Below are positions 55,309 through 63,539 of a stretch of DNA of 64,000 bases, piece after piece (within the stretch, counting starts at the first letter, position 1; the number at the start of each line of letters is the position of its first letter). The notes under the pieces are model-generated. The model was not told the DNA's origin and did no database searches. It was given only the letters and a program-made list of their open reading frames with translations. The stretch comes from Anaerolineaceae bacterium (GTDB lineage: Bacteria; Chloroflexota; Anaerolineae; Aggregatilineales; Phototrophicaceae): assembly GCA_002702065.1 (NCBI GenBank), contig NZXX01000004.1:195748-259747 (forward strand). Reading direction: 5' to 3'. A program made the translations under genes and the position numbers.

Positions 55309-55953
55309 TTAAATCTTGATGGAGGGGGTTTTGCGGTCGACAGTGCCTGCTTTTTCGGCGGGCAGGGCCACCAGCGAGGATTCTTCCTGATGATTGAGGG
55401 CCAGTGTCGTCAACGAAACGACCGGCCCCCAGCGGCGCATCACGGTCAGCGGTGCCAGAGCGAGCTTGACCAGAAATCCTTCCATGATCTGCCAGCGATC
55501 CGGCCCATTGTAGGGATGCAGCAAAACGAGCTGGTCCTTCTTATGGGTCATCAAACTGTTGGAAATGGACAGGCGCTGGCTGAACGTCGGCATTCGATCC
55601 ACCTGCGTCCGCACCGCATCCGGCAGTTTCAGCAAACGCTGGTCGAGGTAAGCAAAATAATCCGCATAGGGCAGCACATCAATCGTCACCTGACGAATGC
55701 CCCCGCGTCCATGTTCATCGCGCTGGGCCGTGACGACCGTTTCGCAGACCGCGGCCCGGCGCTGACCATCCAGCGGAAAACACTTGAGCGAACGTGCCCC
55801 GATATACTGGCTCCAGCCCTGTCCACGCGGCATCGCCCGCCGCCAGATCAGCTTCAGTTCGGCGTCGCTGTAGCCATCCGTAGACGACGTGAAATTGTAG
55901 CCGCGCTGGTGCCCCTCCAGCACATAGTCGATGACCAGCTGTCGCGCCGGCAT
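55309..55953 (-). CDS. Unknown protein coupled to small GTPase (possible GTPase-associated GAP1-N-like)
   Basis: 214 residues. The N-terminal LVIDYVLEGHQRGYNFTSST (residues 6-25) and a later AQRDEHGRGGIRQVTIDVLP are reminiscent of the N-terminal domain of GTPase-associated proteins described in bacterial conflict and signalling loci; I am not certain. There is no membrane segment, although a hydrophobic stretch (VKLALAPLTVM) lies near residue 167. The ATG immediately follows the GTPase stop codon, so the two are translated as a unit. It may regulate or be an effector of the GTPase. Confidence 0.6.
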   Translation of the reverse strand: MPARQLVIDYVLEGHQRGYNFTSSTDGYSDAELKLIWRRAMPRGQGWSQYIGARSLKCFPLDGQRRAAVCETVVTAQRDEHGRGGIRQVTIDVLPYADYFAYLDQRLLKLPDAVRTQVDRMPTFSQRLSISNSLMTHKKDQLVLLHPYNGPDRWQIMEGFLVKLALAPLTVMRRWGPVVSLTTLALNHQEESSLVALPAEKAGTVDRKTPSIKI

Positions 55954-56655
55954 TTACGACGCTTTCGTGCGGGGCCGCAGGATATTAAAGAACTGCTTCA
56001 GCATGTGGCGCACGCCTTTACCGGTCATCAGGCTGCCTTCGTGGATTGCCCATTTATAGCCCACTCGTTCCGCCTGGGCACGCAGCCGCTTCTGTTCATT
56101 GCGGTAATTCTGCATGATCTCATCCAGCGTCATGTCGTCACCCCACAGGTCAGACTTGTTGACCATCAGGTAAAAGGCTTTTAGATGGCGTGCCGCATCG
56201 GGTTCATCGTCAATCATCTGCATGACGAAGTTTAGGGCGTCCTTTTGCAGGTGCACATCCGTATGATCCAGCATAAAGAGGATGCCCATGGGCCTGGCCG
56301 TGCGGAACAATTCTGCCCAATCCGTTTCCCACATGGCATACTCGCCACCCACGTCGCGGGTCGGTTTGACCTTGACATAGGTGTCATCCACCAGCGTGTT
56401 GAAATCAGGCACCAGTTCGCCACCGGCTGCTGTAGGTTCCGGGTCAAAACCTTCGAGGATGTCGACATTGCCCCGCATCCATTCGATCAGGGTGGTTTTA
56501 CCGGTCTGCCGTGCCCCCAGCACGATAAACGACAGGCCGCCGATCTTGATGTAGAAGAAATCCTGAACCATGCTGATTCCGTCTGCCACCGTGCGGGTTA
56601 CAGTCGTCACAGTACCGACAATCACGGTAATAATGGTATCGAGTATATTGGTCAC
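55954..56655 (-). CDS. Small Ras/Arf-like GTPase
   Basis: 233 residues, GTG start with a GAGGATACC site. A hydrophobic N-terminal helix (2-30) is followed by a small-GTPase core: G1 LGARQTGKTTL (47-56), G3-like RDVGGEYAMW with D101, G4 MVNKSDLW (N166-D169), and a G5-like GSLMTGKG. The layout is of the Arf/Rab-like bacterial GTPases. The N-terminal helix may attach it to the membrane. It forms a translational unit with the gene that follows. No roadblock gene adjoins it, although one is found at 16.0 kb. Confidence 0.85.
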   Translation of the reverse strand: MTNILDTIITVIVGTVTTVTRTVADGISMVQDFFYIKIGGLSFIVLGARQTGKTTLIEWMRGNVDILEGFDPEPTAAGGELVPDFNTLVDDTYVKVKPTRDVGGEYAMWETDWAELFRTARPMGILFMLDHTDVHLQKDALNFVMQMIDDEPDAARHLKAFYLMVNKSDLWGDDMTLDEIMQNYRNEQKRLRAQAERVGYKWAIHEGSLMTGKGVRHMLKQFFNILRPRTKAS

Positions 56656-56975
56656 GGTATCCTCACTGATTCTTGCCTTGCTATAGCGTTATACGCAGAA
56701 TCCCCAGCGAAGTTGCCCGCGCTGTCACCCGATCAACCCGGCGGCTTATCCACAACCTGGCGATCTGCGCGTTTATTCTCCATTAGAAAACGTGTATAGC
56801 TGCTATGAACATGGTACAATTTTTGTTATGATAAGCGCCGTCTGATTGAAAACACCACTTCATTCTGTAGTTGGTCGCTTTTTATACCACAACTTCATAC
56901 TTTTGGTGCTCATTCAACCCGATCACCAGACCGTTATTTCTCGAAGCAAACAGCTTCACTATCGAGGAGGCAACA
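56656..56975. other. 320-bp intergenic region between GTPase and CPA1 antiporter
   Basis: No supported gene. It holds TACAAT at 56815-56820, followed by TTATGATAAG, which could be a -10 for the antiporter gene with a leader of about 150 nt. Its -35 is not clear. The start of the divergent GTPase transcript probably also lies here. No strong hairpin is seen. Confidence 0.4.
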
Positions 56976-58817
56976 ATGATTGAAAACCCCCTCATCGGCC
57001 TGGCAAGCATTCTCATTGTGGGCACGCTCGCCCAATGGTTTGCATGGCGATTGCGAATCCCCTCCATCCTCATCCTCTTACTGACCGGCTTCTTGATTGG
57101 CCCGCTAACCGGGATTCTCAACCCGGATAGTTTGCTGGGCGACCTTCTGTTCCCAATCGTATCCCTGTCTGTTGGCATCATCCTGTTCGAGGGTGGCCTC
57201 AGCCTCAACCTGGGTGAACTGCGCGAGGTCGGCACAGTGGTGCGTCGCCTCATCAGCATCGGGGCGCTGGTGACGTGGGTGCTCAGCTCGCTTGCCGCCT
57301 ATCTGCTCCTGGACCTCAGCGTGTCGATTGCCGCCCTGCTGGGTGCTATCCTGACTGTCACCGGCCCAACGGTGGTGATCCCGCTGCTGCGGCATGTGCG
57401 CCCAACGGCCCGTGTTAGTTCGGCGCTCAAATGGGAAGGCATCCTCATTGACCCGGTTGGCGCGACCCTGGCAGTGCTGGTGTTCGAAGCGATCCTCGCC
57501 GGGCAGACTGTCGAAGCCTCATCAATGACTATTCTCGTCGGCATCCTGAAAACCGCCTTCGTGGGCACCTTGCTCGGTATTATCGGTGCCGCCCTGCTTT
57601 ATGTGCCTCTGCGGCGCTACTGGATTCCGGATACGCTACAAAACCCGGTGTCGCTGATGGTGGTCGTGGCAGCATTTGTCGCCGCCAACACCTTGCAGGA
57701 AGAAGCTGGCCTGCTGACCACTACCGTCATGGGTATTCTGCTGGCGAACCAGCGCAACATCAACATCCGCAACATTGTTAAATTTAAAGAAGACCTGGTG
57801 ATGCTGCTGTTGTCGAGTGTGTTTATCCTGCTCGGCGCGCGGCTCCAGCTCAGTGACTTTAGCCAGCTTGGTCTGGACAGTGTGCTGTTTATCGTAGTCC
57901 TGATCGTGCTGATCCGCCCGGCAGCGGTGCTGGTCTCTACCCTGCGTTCAGAGCTCAACTGGCGCGAGCGAGCGTTTGTGGCAGCGATGGCCCCGCGTGG
58001 CATTGTCGCAGCAGCCGTGTCGACCGTTTTCGCCCTGGAGCTGGTCGAGCATGGCGTTCCACAAGCGGAGCTATTGGCACCGATCACCTTCTTTGTGATT
58101 ATCACGACGGTTGCCATCTACAGTCTGGGGGCCACATCGCTGGCCAACCGGCTCGGTATCTCGCAGGACGACCCACAGGGTATTCTGATTGTCGGGGCGC
58201 ACACATGGGCGCGCCAGATCGCCGAGGCGCTCCAGTCCGCCGGGTGCCGCGTCCGTATTGTCGATAGCAACTGGACCAACATTCAGGAAGCACGCATGCA
58301 GGGTCTACCGGTTCACTATGGCAGCATCCTTGCCGAAGATACGGTTGACGAACTGGACCTCAATGGCATCGGGCGTATCCTGGCCATGACCTCGAATGAC
58401 GAAGTAAACGCCTTGGCCGATATACATCTGGCGGAGCTGTTCGGCAGCGCCGAGACCTATCAGCTTTCACCACGCAGCACCAACAATTCCGGGCGCAATG
58501 ATCTGTCGCTCGAACTACATGGACGCTACGTTTTTGGGCGCGATATCACGTTCACACGCCTGAACCAGCTTTTCGCGGATGGCGCGGAAATCCGCACCAC
58601 CAACCTGACTGAGAAGTTCCGTTTCACCGACTTCCGGGCCCAGTACAACGATCATGCTATTCCCATGTTTCTGGTGGGGAAAGATGGTCATGTCGATATT
58701 TTTACGACGGATAAGAAGCTGGAACCCGTGGCCGGTCAAACGGTCATCAGCATCATCGCCGGGGCGTCTGCCGACCCGACAAAAGAACCTGTCGAGCCAG
58801 CCGAGATCAAAGCGTGA
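56976..58817 (+). CDS. CPA1-family sodium:proton antiporter with C-terminal TrkA-N domain
   Basis: 613 residues from ATG 56976 with a GAGGAGG site; the frame is open upstream. The transport half has ILILLLTGFLIGPLTGILNP, then IILFEGGLSL, VTGPTVVIPLLRH and AAMAPRGIVAAAVSTVFAL. Residues from about 440 form an RCK/TrkA-N Rossmann fold (ILIVGAHTWARQIAEALQSA, then RILAMTSNDEVNALADIHLA). A final domain follows. It expels Na+ (or K+) for H+, probably gated by NAD(H). The stop overlaps the next start (GTGA). Confidence 0.88.
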   Translation: MIENPLIGLASILIVGTLAQWFAWRLRIPSILILLLTGFLIGPLTGILNPDSLLGDLLFPIVSLSVGIILFEGGLSLNLGELREVGTVVRRLISIGALVTWVLSSLAAYLLLDLSVSIAALLGAILTVTGPTVVIPLLRHVRPTARVSSALKWEGILIDPVGATLAVLVFEAILAGQTVEASSMTILVGILKTAFVGTLLGIIGAALLYVPLRRYWIPDTLQNPVSLMVVVAAFVAANTLQEEAGLLTTTVMGILLANQRNINIRNIVKFKEDLVMLLLSSVFILLGARLQLSDFSQLGLDSVLFIVVLIVLIRPAAVLVSTLRSELNWRERAFVAAMAPRGIVAAAVSTVFALELVEHGVPQAELLAPITFFVIITTVAIYSLGATSLANRLGISQDDPQGILIVGAHTWARQIAEALQSAGCRVRIVDSNWTNIQEARMQGLPVHYGSILAEDTVDELDLNGIGRILAMTSNDEVNALADIHLAELFGSAETYQLSPRSTNNSGRNDLSLELHGRYVFGRDITFTRLNQLFADGAEIRTTNLTEKFRFTDFRAQYNDHAIPMFLVGKDGHVDIFTTDKKLEPVAGQTVISIIAGASADPTKEPVEPAEIKA

Positions 58818-59335
58818 TATTCCATACCCGTTACCGGCCACAACAGGTCCACCCATCCGTCTTTATCGCCACCGGGGCGGTTGTGGTCGGTGATGTCTTG
58901 CTGGATCAGGACGCCAGTGTCTGGTTCAATGCCGTGCTGCGGGGCGACACCGAAACGCTGCATATCGGCGCAGGCACGAATATTCAGGATGGTGCCATCC
59001 TGCACGCGGACCCCGGCTACCCCACGATCATCGGCACCGGCTGTACCGTCGGCCACCGCGCCATTGTGCACGGCGCACAGGTGGGCGATAATACACTGGT
59101 CGGTATGGGCGCCATTCTGCTTAATGGGGTCGAGGTCGGCGCGAACTGCATCATCGGCGCAGGCGCATTGCTGACGCAGCACAAGACGTTCCCAGCCGGT
59201 TCGATGATTCTCGGCAGCCCGGCCAAAGTCGTCCGCGAACTGACCGACGACGAAATCCGCGCCAATCAATCCAGCGCCGCCAGTTATGTACTGAAGGCAA
59301 AAGCATTCAAAGAGGAACAGCATTCAAGCTGTTAA
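58814..59335 (+). CDS. Gamma-class carbonic anhydrase family protein
   Basis: 173 residues, a left-handed beta-helix of hexapeptide repeats. The zinc His residues can be placed in AILHADPGYP and VGHRAIVHGA. GTG start overlapping the antiporter stop. It may interconvert CO2/HCO3- and support the antiporter by controlling pH. Family members without proven activity also exist. Confidence 0.88.
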   Translation: MIFHTRYRPQQVHPSVFIATGAVVVGDVLLDQDASVWFNAVLRGDTETLHIGAGTNIQDGAILHADPGYPTIIGTGCTVGHRAIVHGAQVGDNTLVGMGAILLNGVEVGANCIIGAGALLTQHKTFPAGSMILGSPAKVVRELTDDEIRANQSSAASYVLKAKAFKEEQHSSC

Positions 59336-59341
59336 GATGTT

Positions 59342-60268
59342 GTGAGTAACGAATATCTCGAATTCACTGCCGGACAGCCCGGCCAACGGCTGGACAAGAC
59401 CATCATGGAGTTTATTGGGGATCGCCTGTCACGTGCGCAGGTACAGACCCTGATTGATGATGGCTTGGCGCTGGTGGATGGTAAAACGCTCAAGGCCGGT
59501 GCCAAGCTCAAAGGCGGCGAACAGATCACCCTCGCCATTCCAACGCGCGAAGAACCGGAAGTCGTTCAGCCAGAAGCCATCGACCTGACCATCGTGTACG
59601 AAGATGATGACCTCGCCGTCATCGACAAACCAGCAGGGATGATCGTGCATCCGGGGGAGCAGAACGAAACCGGCACCCTCGTCAGCGCCGCCCTCAACCA
59701 TTGGCCGCAGATTGCTGCCATGAACGTGGAGGAAAAACGCGCGGGCATCGTCCACCGGCTCGACAAGGACACCAGCGGTCTGATCATCGTCGCCAAAAAT
59801 GACCGCGCCCGCCGCAAATTATCCGATCAGTTTCAGGACCGCACCATCGATAAAACCTATATTGCCCTGCTGGAAAAGCGGCCCGATACCACTTCCGGGC
59901 GCATCGAAGCCCCCATCGGGCGCGACCCCAAGCAGCGCAAGCGAATGGCCGTTCTGCGCGCCGGTCGTCCGGCAATCACTGAATTCACGGTCATTGATGA
60001 TGACTTTCGCGGCGATTTTGCGCTGGTGGAAGTACACATTCTGACCGGGCGTACCCATCAGATACGCGTCCACATGGCGTTTATCGGATGTCCAATCGTG
60101 GGTGATCGGGTCTATGGCTTTCGCAAACAGCGTGTGGGCTTAAAGCGGCAGTTTCTTCACGCGGCGAAACTGAGCTTTGACCACCCCACCAGCGGGAAAC
60201 GCCTCCATTTTGAATCGCCGCTGCCCGCCGGTTTACAGAATATCCTCGTCAAGCTGCGCCAGGGCTAA
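59342..60268 (+). CDS. RluA-family pseudouridine synthase (RluD-like)
   Basis: 308 residues, GTG start, 6 bp after the previous gene. An N-terminal S4 RNA-binding domain (RLDKTIMEFIGDRLSRAQVQ) leads into the catalytic core with HRLDKDTSGLIIVAKN (active-site Asp). RTHQIRVHMAFIGCPIVGD is the RluA-type motif. It modifies uridines in rRNA or tRNA. It ends with a short tail. Confidence 0.93.
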   Translation: MSNEYLEFTAGQPGQRLDKTIMEFIGDRLSRAQVQTLIDDGLALVDGKTLKAGAKLKGGEQITLAIPTREEPEVVQPEAIDLTIVYEDDDLAVIDKPAGMIVHPGEQNETGTLVSAALNHWPQIAAMNVEEKRAGIVHRLDKDTSGLIIVAKNDRARRKLSDQFQDRTIDKTYIALLEKRPDTTSGRIEAPIGRDPKQRKRMAVLRAGRPAITEFTVIDDDFRGDFALVEVHILTGRTHQIRVHMAFIGCPIVGDRVYGFRKQRVGLKRQFLHAAKLSFDHPTSGKRLHFESPLPAGLQNILVKLRQG

Positions 60269-60283
60269 CCCGCTTCTTGATAC

Positions 60284-60425
60284 AGGAGCGATCAGCACGT
60301 CAGTAACGCGCACCAATCGCTCCTCCGTCGATCAAACTCAGCAACCAACCAGATCAAAAACACACACATCTGTAGGGGCCGATCTGTGTGTCGGCCCAGG
60401 ACGGGCACACTGGCCCGTCCCTACA
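60284..60425. repeat. Intergenic inverted-repeat elements
   Basis: Two neighbouring elements. AGGAGCGAT (60284-60292) pairs with ATCGCTCCT (60316-60324). Then TGTAGGG (60371-60377) pairs with CCCTACA (60419-60425) and encloses two hairpins, GGCCGA/TCGGCC and GGACGGGC/GCCCGTCC, giving a three-way fold. The arms resemble the element at 7740-7803. They lie between convergent genes and may stop transcription or be dispersed repeats. Confidence 0.75.
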
Positions 60426-60452
60426 AAATACGAATTTGATTAATTGGGTCTA

Positions 60453-62432
60453 TCAGTTCAGGCCCATATGGAAGGCAATCAGATACTGCCCGGTCGATGA
60501 GCGATTGTAGGTCGACATCAGGAACGTCATCGGCTGCGGGTCCAGCTGCTGAATTGGCAGATGCAGTACGGAATCCCGATTATCGGCTGTGACGACACCC
60601 TGATTACCCCGCCCGACCTGATACCCGCTCAGGCTGGCCGGTGCGTCCCAGCAGATTTCGCCATTACCAGCATCATCGCAGTAAATGGGCAGGTCATCCG
60701 CGTCCAGCCAGACCGAGTAATCGCTGTAATGGACCACCGAAAAATACGGGTCCAGCTGGCTCTGTGTACCAATCATGTAGACGGACAGCGGCACATCCGA
60801 GTTGACCATACTGGACGTCACATTCAACGTGAATGGATCGCCCTGAACATCTTCCGGCGTGACTGCCATCCCTTCCAGAATCAGGACAAATTCGCCGGGG
60901 TTCCCGTTGTAGTCACCCACAATCAGCGAAATGTCCGTCATGGAATTGTTGCTGTGGCGGAAAACCACTTGCGCGCTGTTGCTGGCAGCCGACACGTTGC
61001 CCGTAGAGGGCAGATTCATCTGGAAGCGGGCGGCGTTGTCATCATCATCATTACACAGCCCATCGGCGGTATTGGTCGTATCGCGCACAATCAGCACCGG
61101 ATCAAACCCGTTGATGCCCACAGCAGTTGCCGTATAGCTGAAATTCGGGCGCATTTGCCGCACGATAATTTCCACACCATTCGTGACGTTGATATTGCCA
61201 CATGAAGCCGTCACACCCGGCACAGACACGGTACTCTGCTGATTGTTTTGATTATTCTGCTGCGTCGATGATTCGGGATACGTCAGAATCAGCTCGACCA
61301 ATTCGCTGGGGGCCAGCCAGGTCTGCCCGTCGAACATATCCGCTTCGGCGAAGAATGAGACATCGCCCGAATAGCCGGTTGGGAAGGCGCTGTACGGCAC
61401 CCAGAATGTGAGGTCTGTCCATTCCGTATCTTCAAAGCCGGGGTTCAGGTCCGCCACCGCACGCAGCAGCCCGTTCGATGCCACCAGTTCGGCACCCGCA
61501 TTCTCCGACGCCAGCACCAGTTCATTATTGGTGTCATAGAAGAAGACCGCCGCCACCATCGGCACGTCCTGATAACCGGTCGCCCGCATGTAGGTGTAGA
61601 TCATCATGCCCGGTTCGCCACCCTGTTCGACATTGTGCTCGATATCCAGGATTTCGGTATAGCCCTCGCCCACCGCCTGGGTCGTGCCATTGTTGCTGGA
61701 CGATGGCGTCGGCGCTGCGACTGCTGTTTCGCCAGCTTCGGCCAGCGCCAGCACCGCCCGGAACGGCAGAATACCACCCAGACGCGCGGCTGTGCGGTCC
61801 TCAGTGCGGACGGCTGTCGGGATACCCACCAGTTCACCGGTACTGGTCACCGCCAGCCCACCGCTGTTACCGGGCGCAATTTCGGCATCGGTCTGGTACC
61901 ATGTCACCATGCGATCTCCACCAATGGTGCCATTCTGCGCCGTGGTGATCAGACCATTGGTGAGCACCAGATAGCCTTCGCCAATATCCGGGAAGCCAAA
62001 GACATAAATGCGTTCACCCCGACTGACTTCATTCTCTACGGGTGTCAGGAAGGGCAGGTTGAGCGATGTCGGGATCACCACGCCGCCCTGCATATTGCGG
62101 TCAATCTGGAGGATCGCAAAGTCCATGGTCGAAAACTCGGCCACCAGCCGCGCCCGGTAGCGGGCCACCGGCGGTTCATTCATGTCCTCAACCAGAAAAA
62201 TGACGTAATCCTCGCCATCTTCGGTAACATGGCGATTGGTGTAGATCAGCCCGGATGAGCTGACAATCGTCCCGCTGCCACCCCACAGAATCTCGCCCCC
62301 CTGTTCCACACCGATCTGCACCACACTCTGTGCGATACGGTCGATTTCCTCCGCAGACATATCGCCCTGCGCCCAAACCGGAACGACGAACCCCGCTAAC
62401 AAACCCACCAGTAGAACCAGCTTGCGTATCAT
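60453..62432 (-). CDS. Secreted trypsin-like (HtrA/DegP-like) serine protease with C-terminal domains
   Basis: 659 residues from ATG 62430-62432 (MIRKLVLLVGLLAGFVVP, then VWAQ): signal peptide with cut near residue 21. The open frame runs far upstream through the divergent amidohydrolase gene, but this part is antisense. The catalytic triad is H68 (YTNRHVTED), D104 (STMDFAILQ) and S190 (APGNSGGLAV). No PDZ domain is recognised. Residues 230-400 are beta-rich, and residues 415 onward (CGNINVTNGVEIIVRQMRPN) look like a pre-peptidase C-terminal type beta-sandwich, possibly repeated. It is an envelope or secreted protease. Confidence 0.85.
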   Translation of the reverse strand: MIRKLVLLVGLLAGFVVPVWAQGDMSAEEIDRIAQSVVQIGVEQGGEILWGGSGTIVSSSGLIYTNRHVTEDGEDYVIFLVEDMNEPPVARYRARLVAEFSTMDFAILQIDRNMQGGVVIPTSLNLPFLTPVENEVSRGERIYVFGFPDIGEGYLVLTNGLITTAQNGTIGGDRMVTWYQTDAEIAPGNSGGLAVTSTGELVGIPTAVRTEDRTAARLGGILPFRAVLALAEAGETAVAAPTPSSSNNGTTQAVGEGYTEILDIEHNVEQGGEPGMMIYTYMRATGYQDVPMVAAVFFYDTNNELVLASENAGAELVASNGLLRAVADLNPGFEDTEWTDLTFWVPYSAFPTGYSGDVSFFAEADMFDGQTWLAPSELVELILTYPESSTQQNNQNNQQSTVSVPGVTASCGNINVTNGVEIIVRQMRPNFSYTATAVGINGFDPVLIVRDTTNTADGLCNDDDDNAARFQMNLPSTGNVSAASNSAQVVFRHSNNSMTDISLIVGDYNGNPGEFVLILEGMAVTPEDVQGDPFTLNVTSSMVNSDVPLSVYMIGTQSQLDPYFSVVHYSDYSVWLDADDLPIYCDDAGNGEICWDAPASLSGYQVGRGNQGVVTADNRDSVLHLPIQQLDPQPMTFLMSTYNRSSTGQYLIAFHMGLN

Positions 62433-62466
62433 AAGACCTGCCTTTAATGTCGATGATTTGTTACCC

Positions 62467-62495
62467 ATTATAACGTCTTGGTTGCAAGCCGGAAA
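62467..62495 (-). promoter_or_regulatory. Promoter of the protease gene
   Basis: Minus-strand TTTCCG (62490-62495), a 17-nt spacer and a perfect TATAAT (62467-62472). Its position rules out the in-frame ATG at 62466-62468 and fits the ATG at 62430-62432. Confidence 0.5.
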
Positions 62496-62567
62496 TTGAG
62501 GTCGTGTAAAACGTAATCCCCCGCTAAAATGGAGAGGTGACAGCACGTAACTGAAGGACAGGCGAAC

Positions 62568-63404
62568 ATGCGTGAAGTAACGATTGCAGTAGCACAGATC
62601 AAACCCAAGCTGGGCGAAAACGAAGACAATCTGGTCAAAATGTCGGAGATGATTTCCAAGATCGCCTCGCAGCAACGGGTGGATCTGATCGTCTTCCCCG
62701 AACTGATTACCAGCGGCAACGAACTGGGTGTCCGCTTTACGGAACTGGCCCAGCGCATCCCCGGCCCGACGATCAACCTGATGGCCCAGCGCGCCAATGA
62801 GTATGGCGTTTACATCGCTTTTGGCATGGCAACCAAAGAGAAAGTCGAAAGTGTGCTGTACAACTCCGCCATTCTGGTGGGCCCAGAGGGTGAACTGCTG
62901 GATACCTACAACAAAATCCACCTGCGTGGTGAAGAACGGATGGCCTTCCGCGAAGGCTACAAACTGCCGGTGATTCCGACGGAAATCGGCAATATTGGCC
63001 TGATGATCGGTTATGATCTGGCCTTCCCCGAAGTGGCCCGCGGTCTGGCGCTGGATGGCGCTGATCTGCTGTGTGTGATGGCCAACTGGGAAGCCGCCAA
63101 TATCGACGAGTGGAAAACCTACCTGCGTGCCCGCGCCTACGAAAACTCCGTGTTTCTGGCCGGGGCCAACCGCATTGGCGAAGATGTGACGCTCAACTTT
63201 GGCGGCGAGAGCATGATTGTCGGCCCGCGCGGGACCATTCATGCGTCGCTGGCAAACGAGACGGACCCGGAATCCGGTGAACCGCTGGAGGGTTTTGCCG
63301 TCGCCCGCATTGACCTCGACGAAGTGCGCAAGTACCGCGAGGAATTCCAGTTCATCCAGAACCGCCAGCCCGCCGTCTACCGGGCGCTGGTGCGCAAGTA
63401 CTAA
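62568..63404 (+). CDS. Nitrilase-superfamily (carbon-nitrogen hydrolase) protein lacking catalytic Cys
   Basis: 278 residues. The Glu of the Glu-Lys-Cys triad is E45 in VFPELITSGNE, and the Lys is K116 in YNKIHLRGEE. The usual ICYD(L/I)xFPE motif reads MIGYDLAFPE, so the catalytic Cys is Gly148 (GGT at 63009-63011). Otherwise length and fold motifs (NEYGVYIAFGMA, ARAYENSVFLAGANRIGED) are normal. Enzymes of this group cleave C-N bonds in amides or nitriles. This copy may be inactive, may use another residue, or may hold a single-base change (TGT to GGT). It is divergent from the protease gene. Confidence 0.85.
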   Translation: MREVTIAVAQIKPKLGENEDNLVKMSEMISKIASQQRVDLIVFPELITSGNELGVRFTELAQRIPGPTINLMAQRANEYGVYIAFGMATKEKVESVLYNSAILVGPEGELLDTYNKIHLRGEERMAFREGYKLPVIPTEIGNIGLMIGYDLAFPEVARGLALDGADLLCVMANWEAANIDEWKTYLRARAYENSVFLAGANRIGEDVTLNFGGESMIVGPRGTIHASLANETDPESGEPLEGFAVARIDLDEVRKYREEFQFIQNRQPAVYRALVRKY

Positions 63405-63414
63405 AATCCCACGT

Positions 63415-63438
63415 CGGGGTGATTGGGTAATCACCCCG
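63415..63438 (+). terminator. Hairpin after the amidohydrolase gene
   Basis: CGGGGTGATT (63415-63424) pairs perfectly with AATCACCCCG (63429-63438) across a GGGT loop, 10 nt after the stop. It lacks a long T run, so it may be a weak or factor-assisted terminator. Confidence 0.5.
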
Positions 63439-63478
63439 GCAACGCCTTTATCCCGGTCAAAATGTTAATTATCAAGAA

Positions 63479-63507
63479 CTGGCATGATTCGGCGCACGGT
63501 CTATAAT
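63479..63507 (+). promoter_or_regulatory. Promoter of comEA
   Basis: CTGGCA (63479-63484), a 17-nt spacer and a perfect TATAAT (63502-63507), 32 nt before the ATG at 63540. Confidence 0.6.
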
Positions 63508-63539
63508 TTTAGACACGATTAAAGCACACCGTACCAGCC

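Noticed and set aside
62433..63434. Upstream extension of the protease frame to 993 residues
   Set aside because: The added part is the exact antisense of the nitrilase-like gene, and a promoter and signal peptide place the start at 62432.
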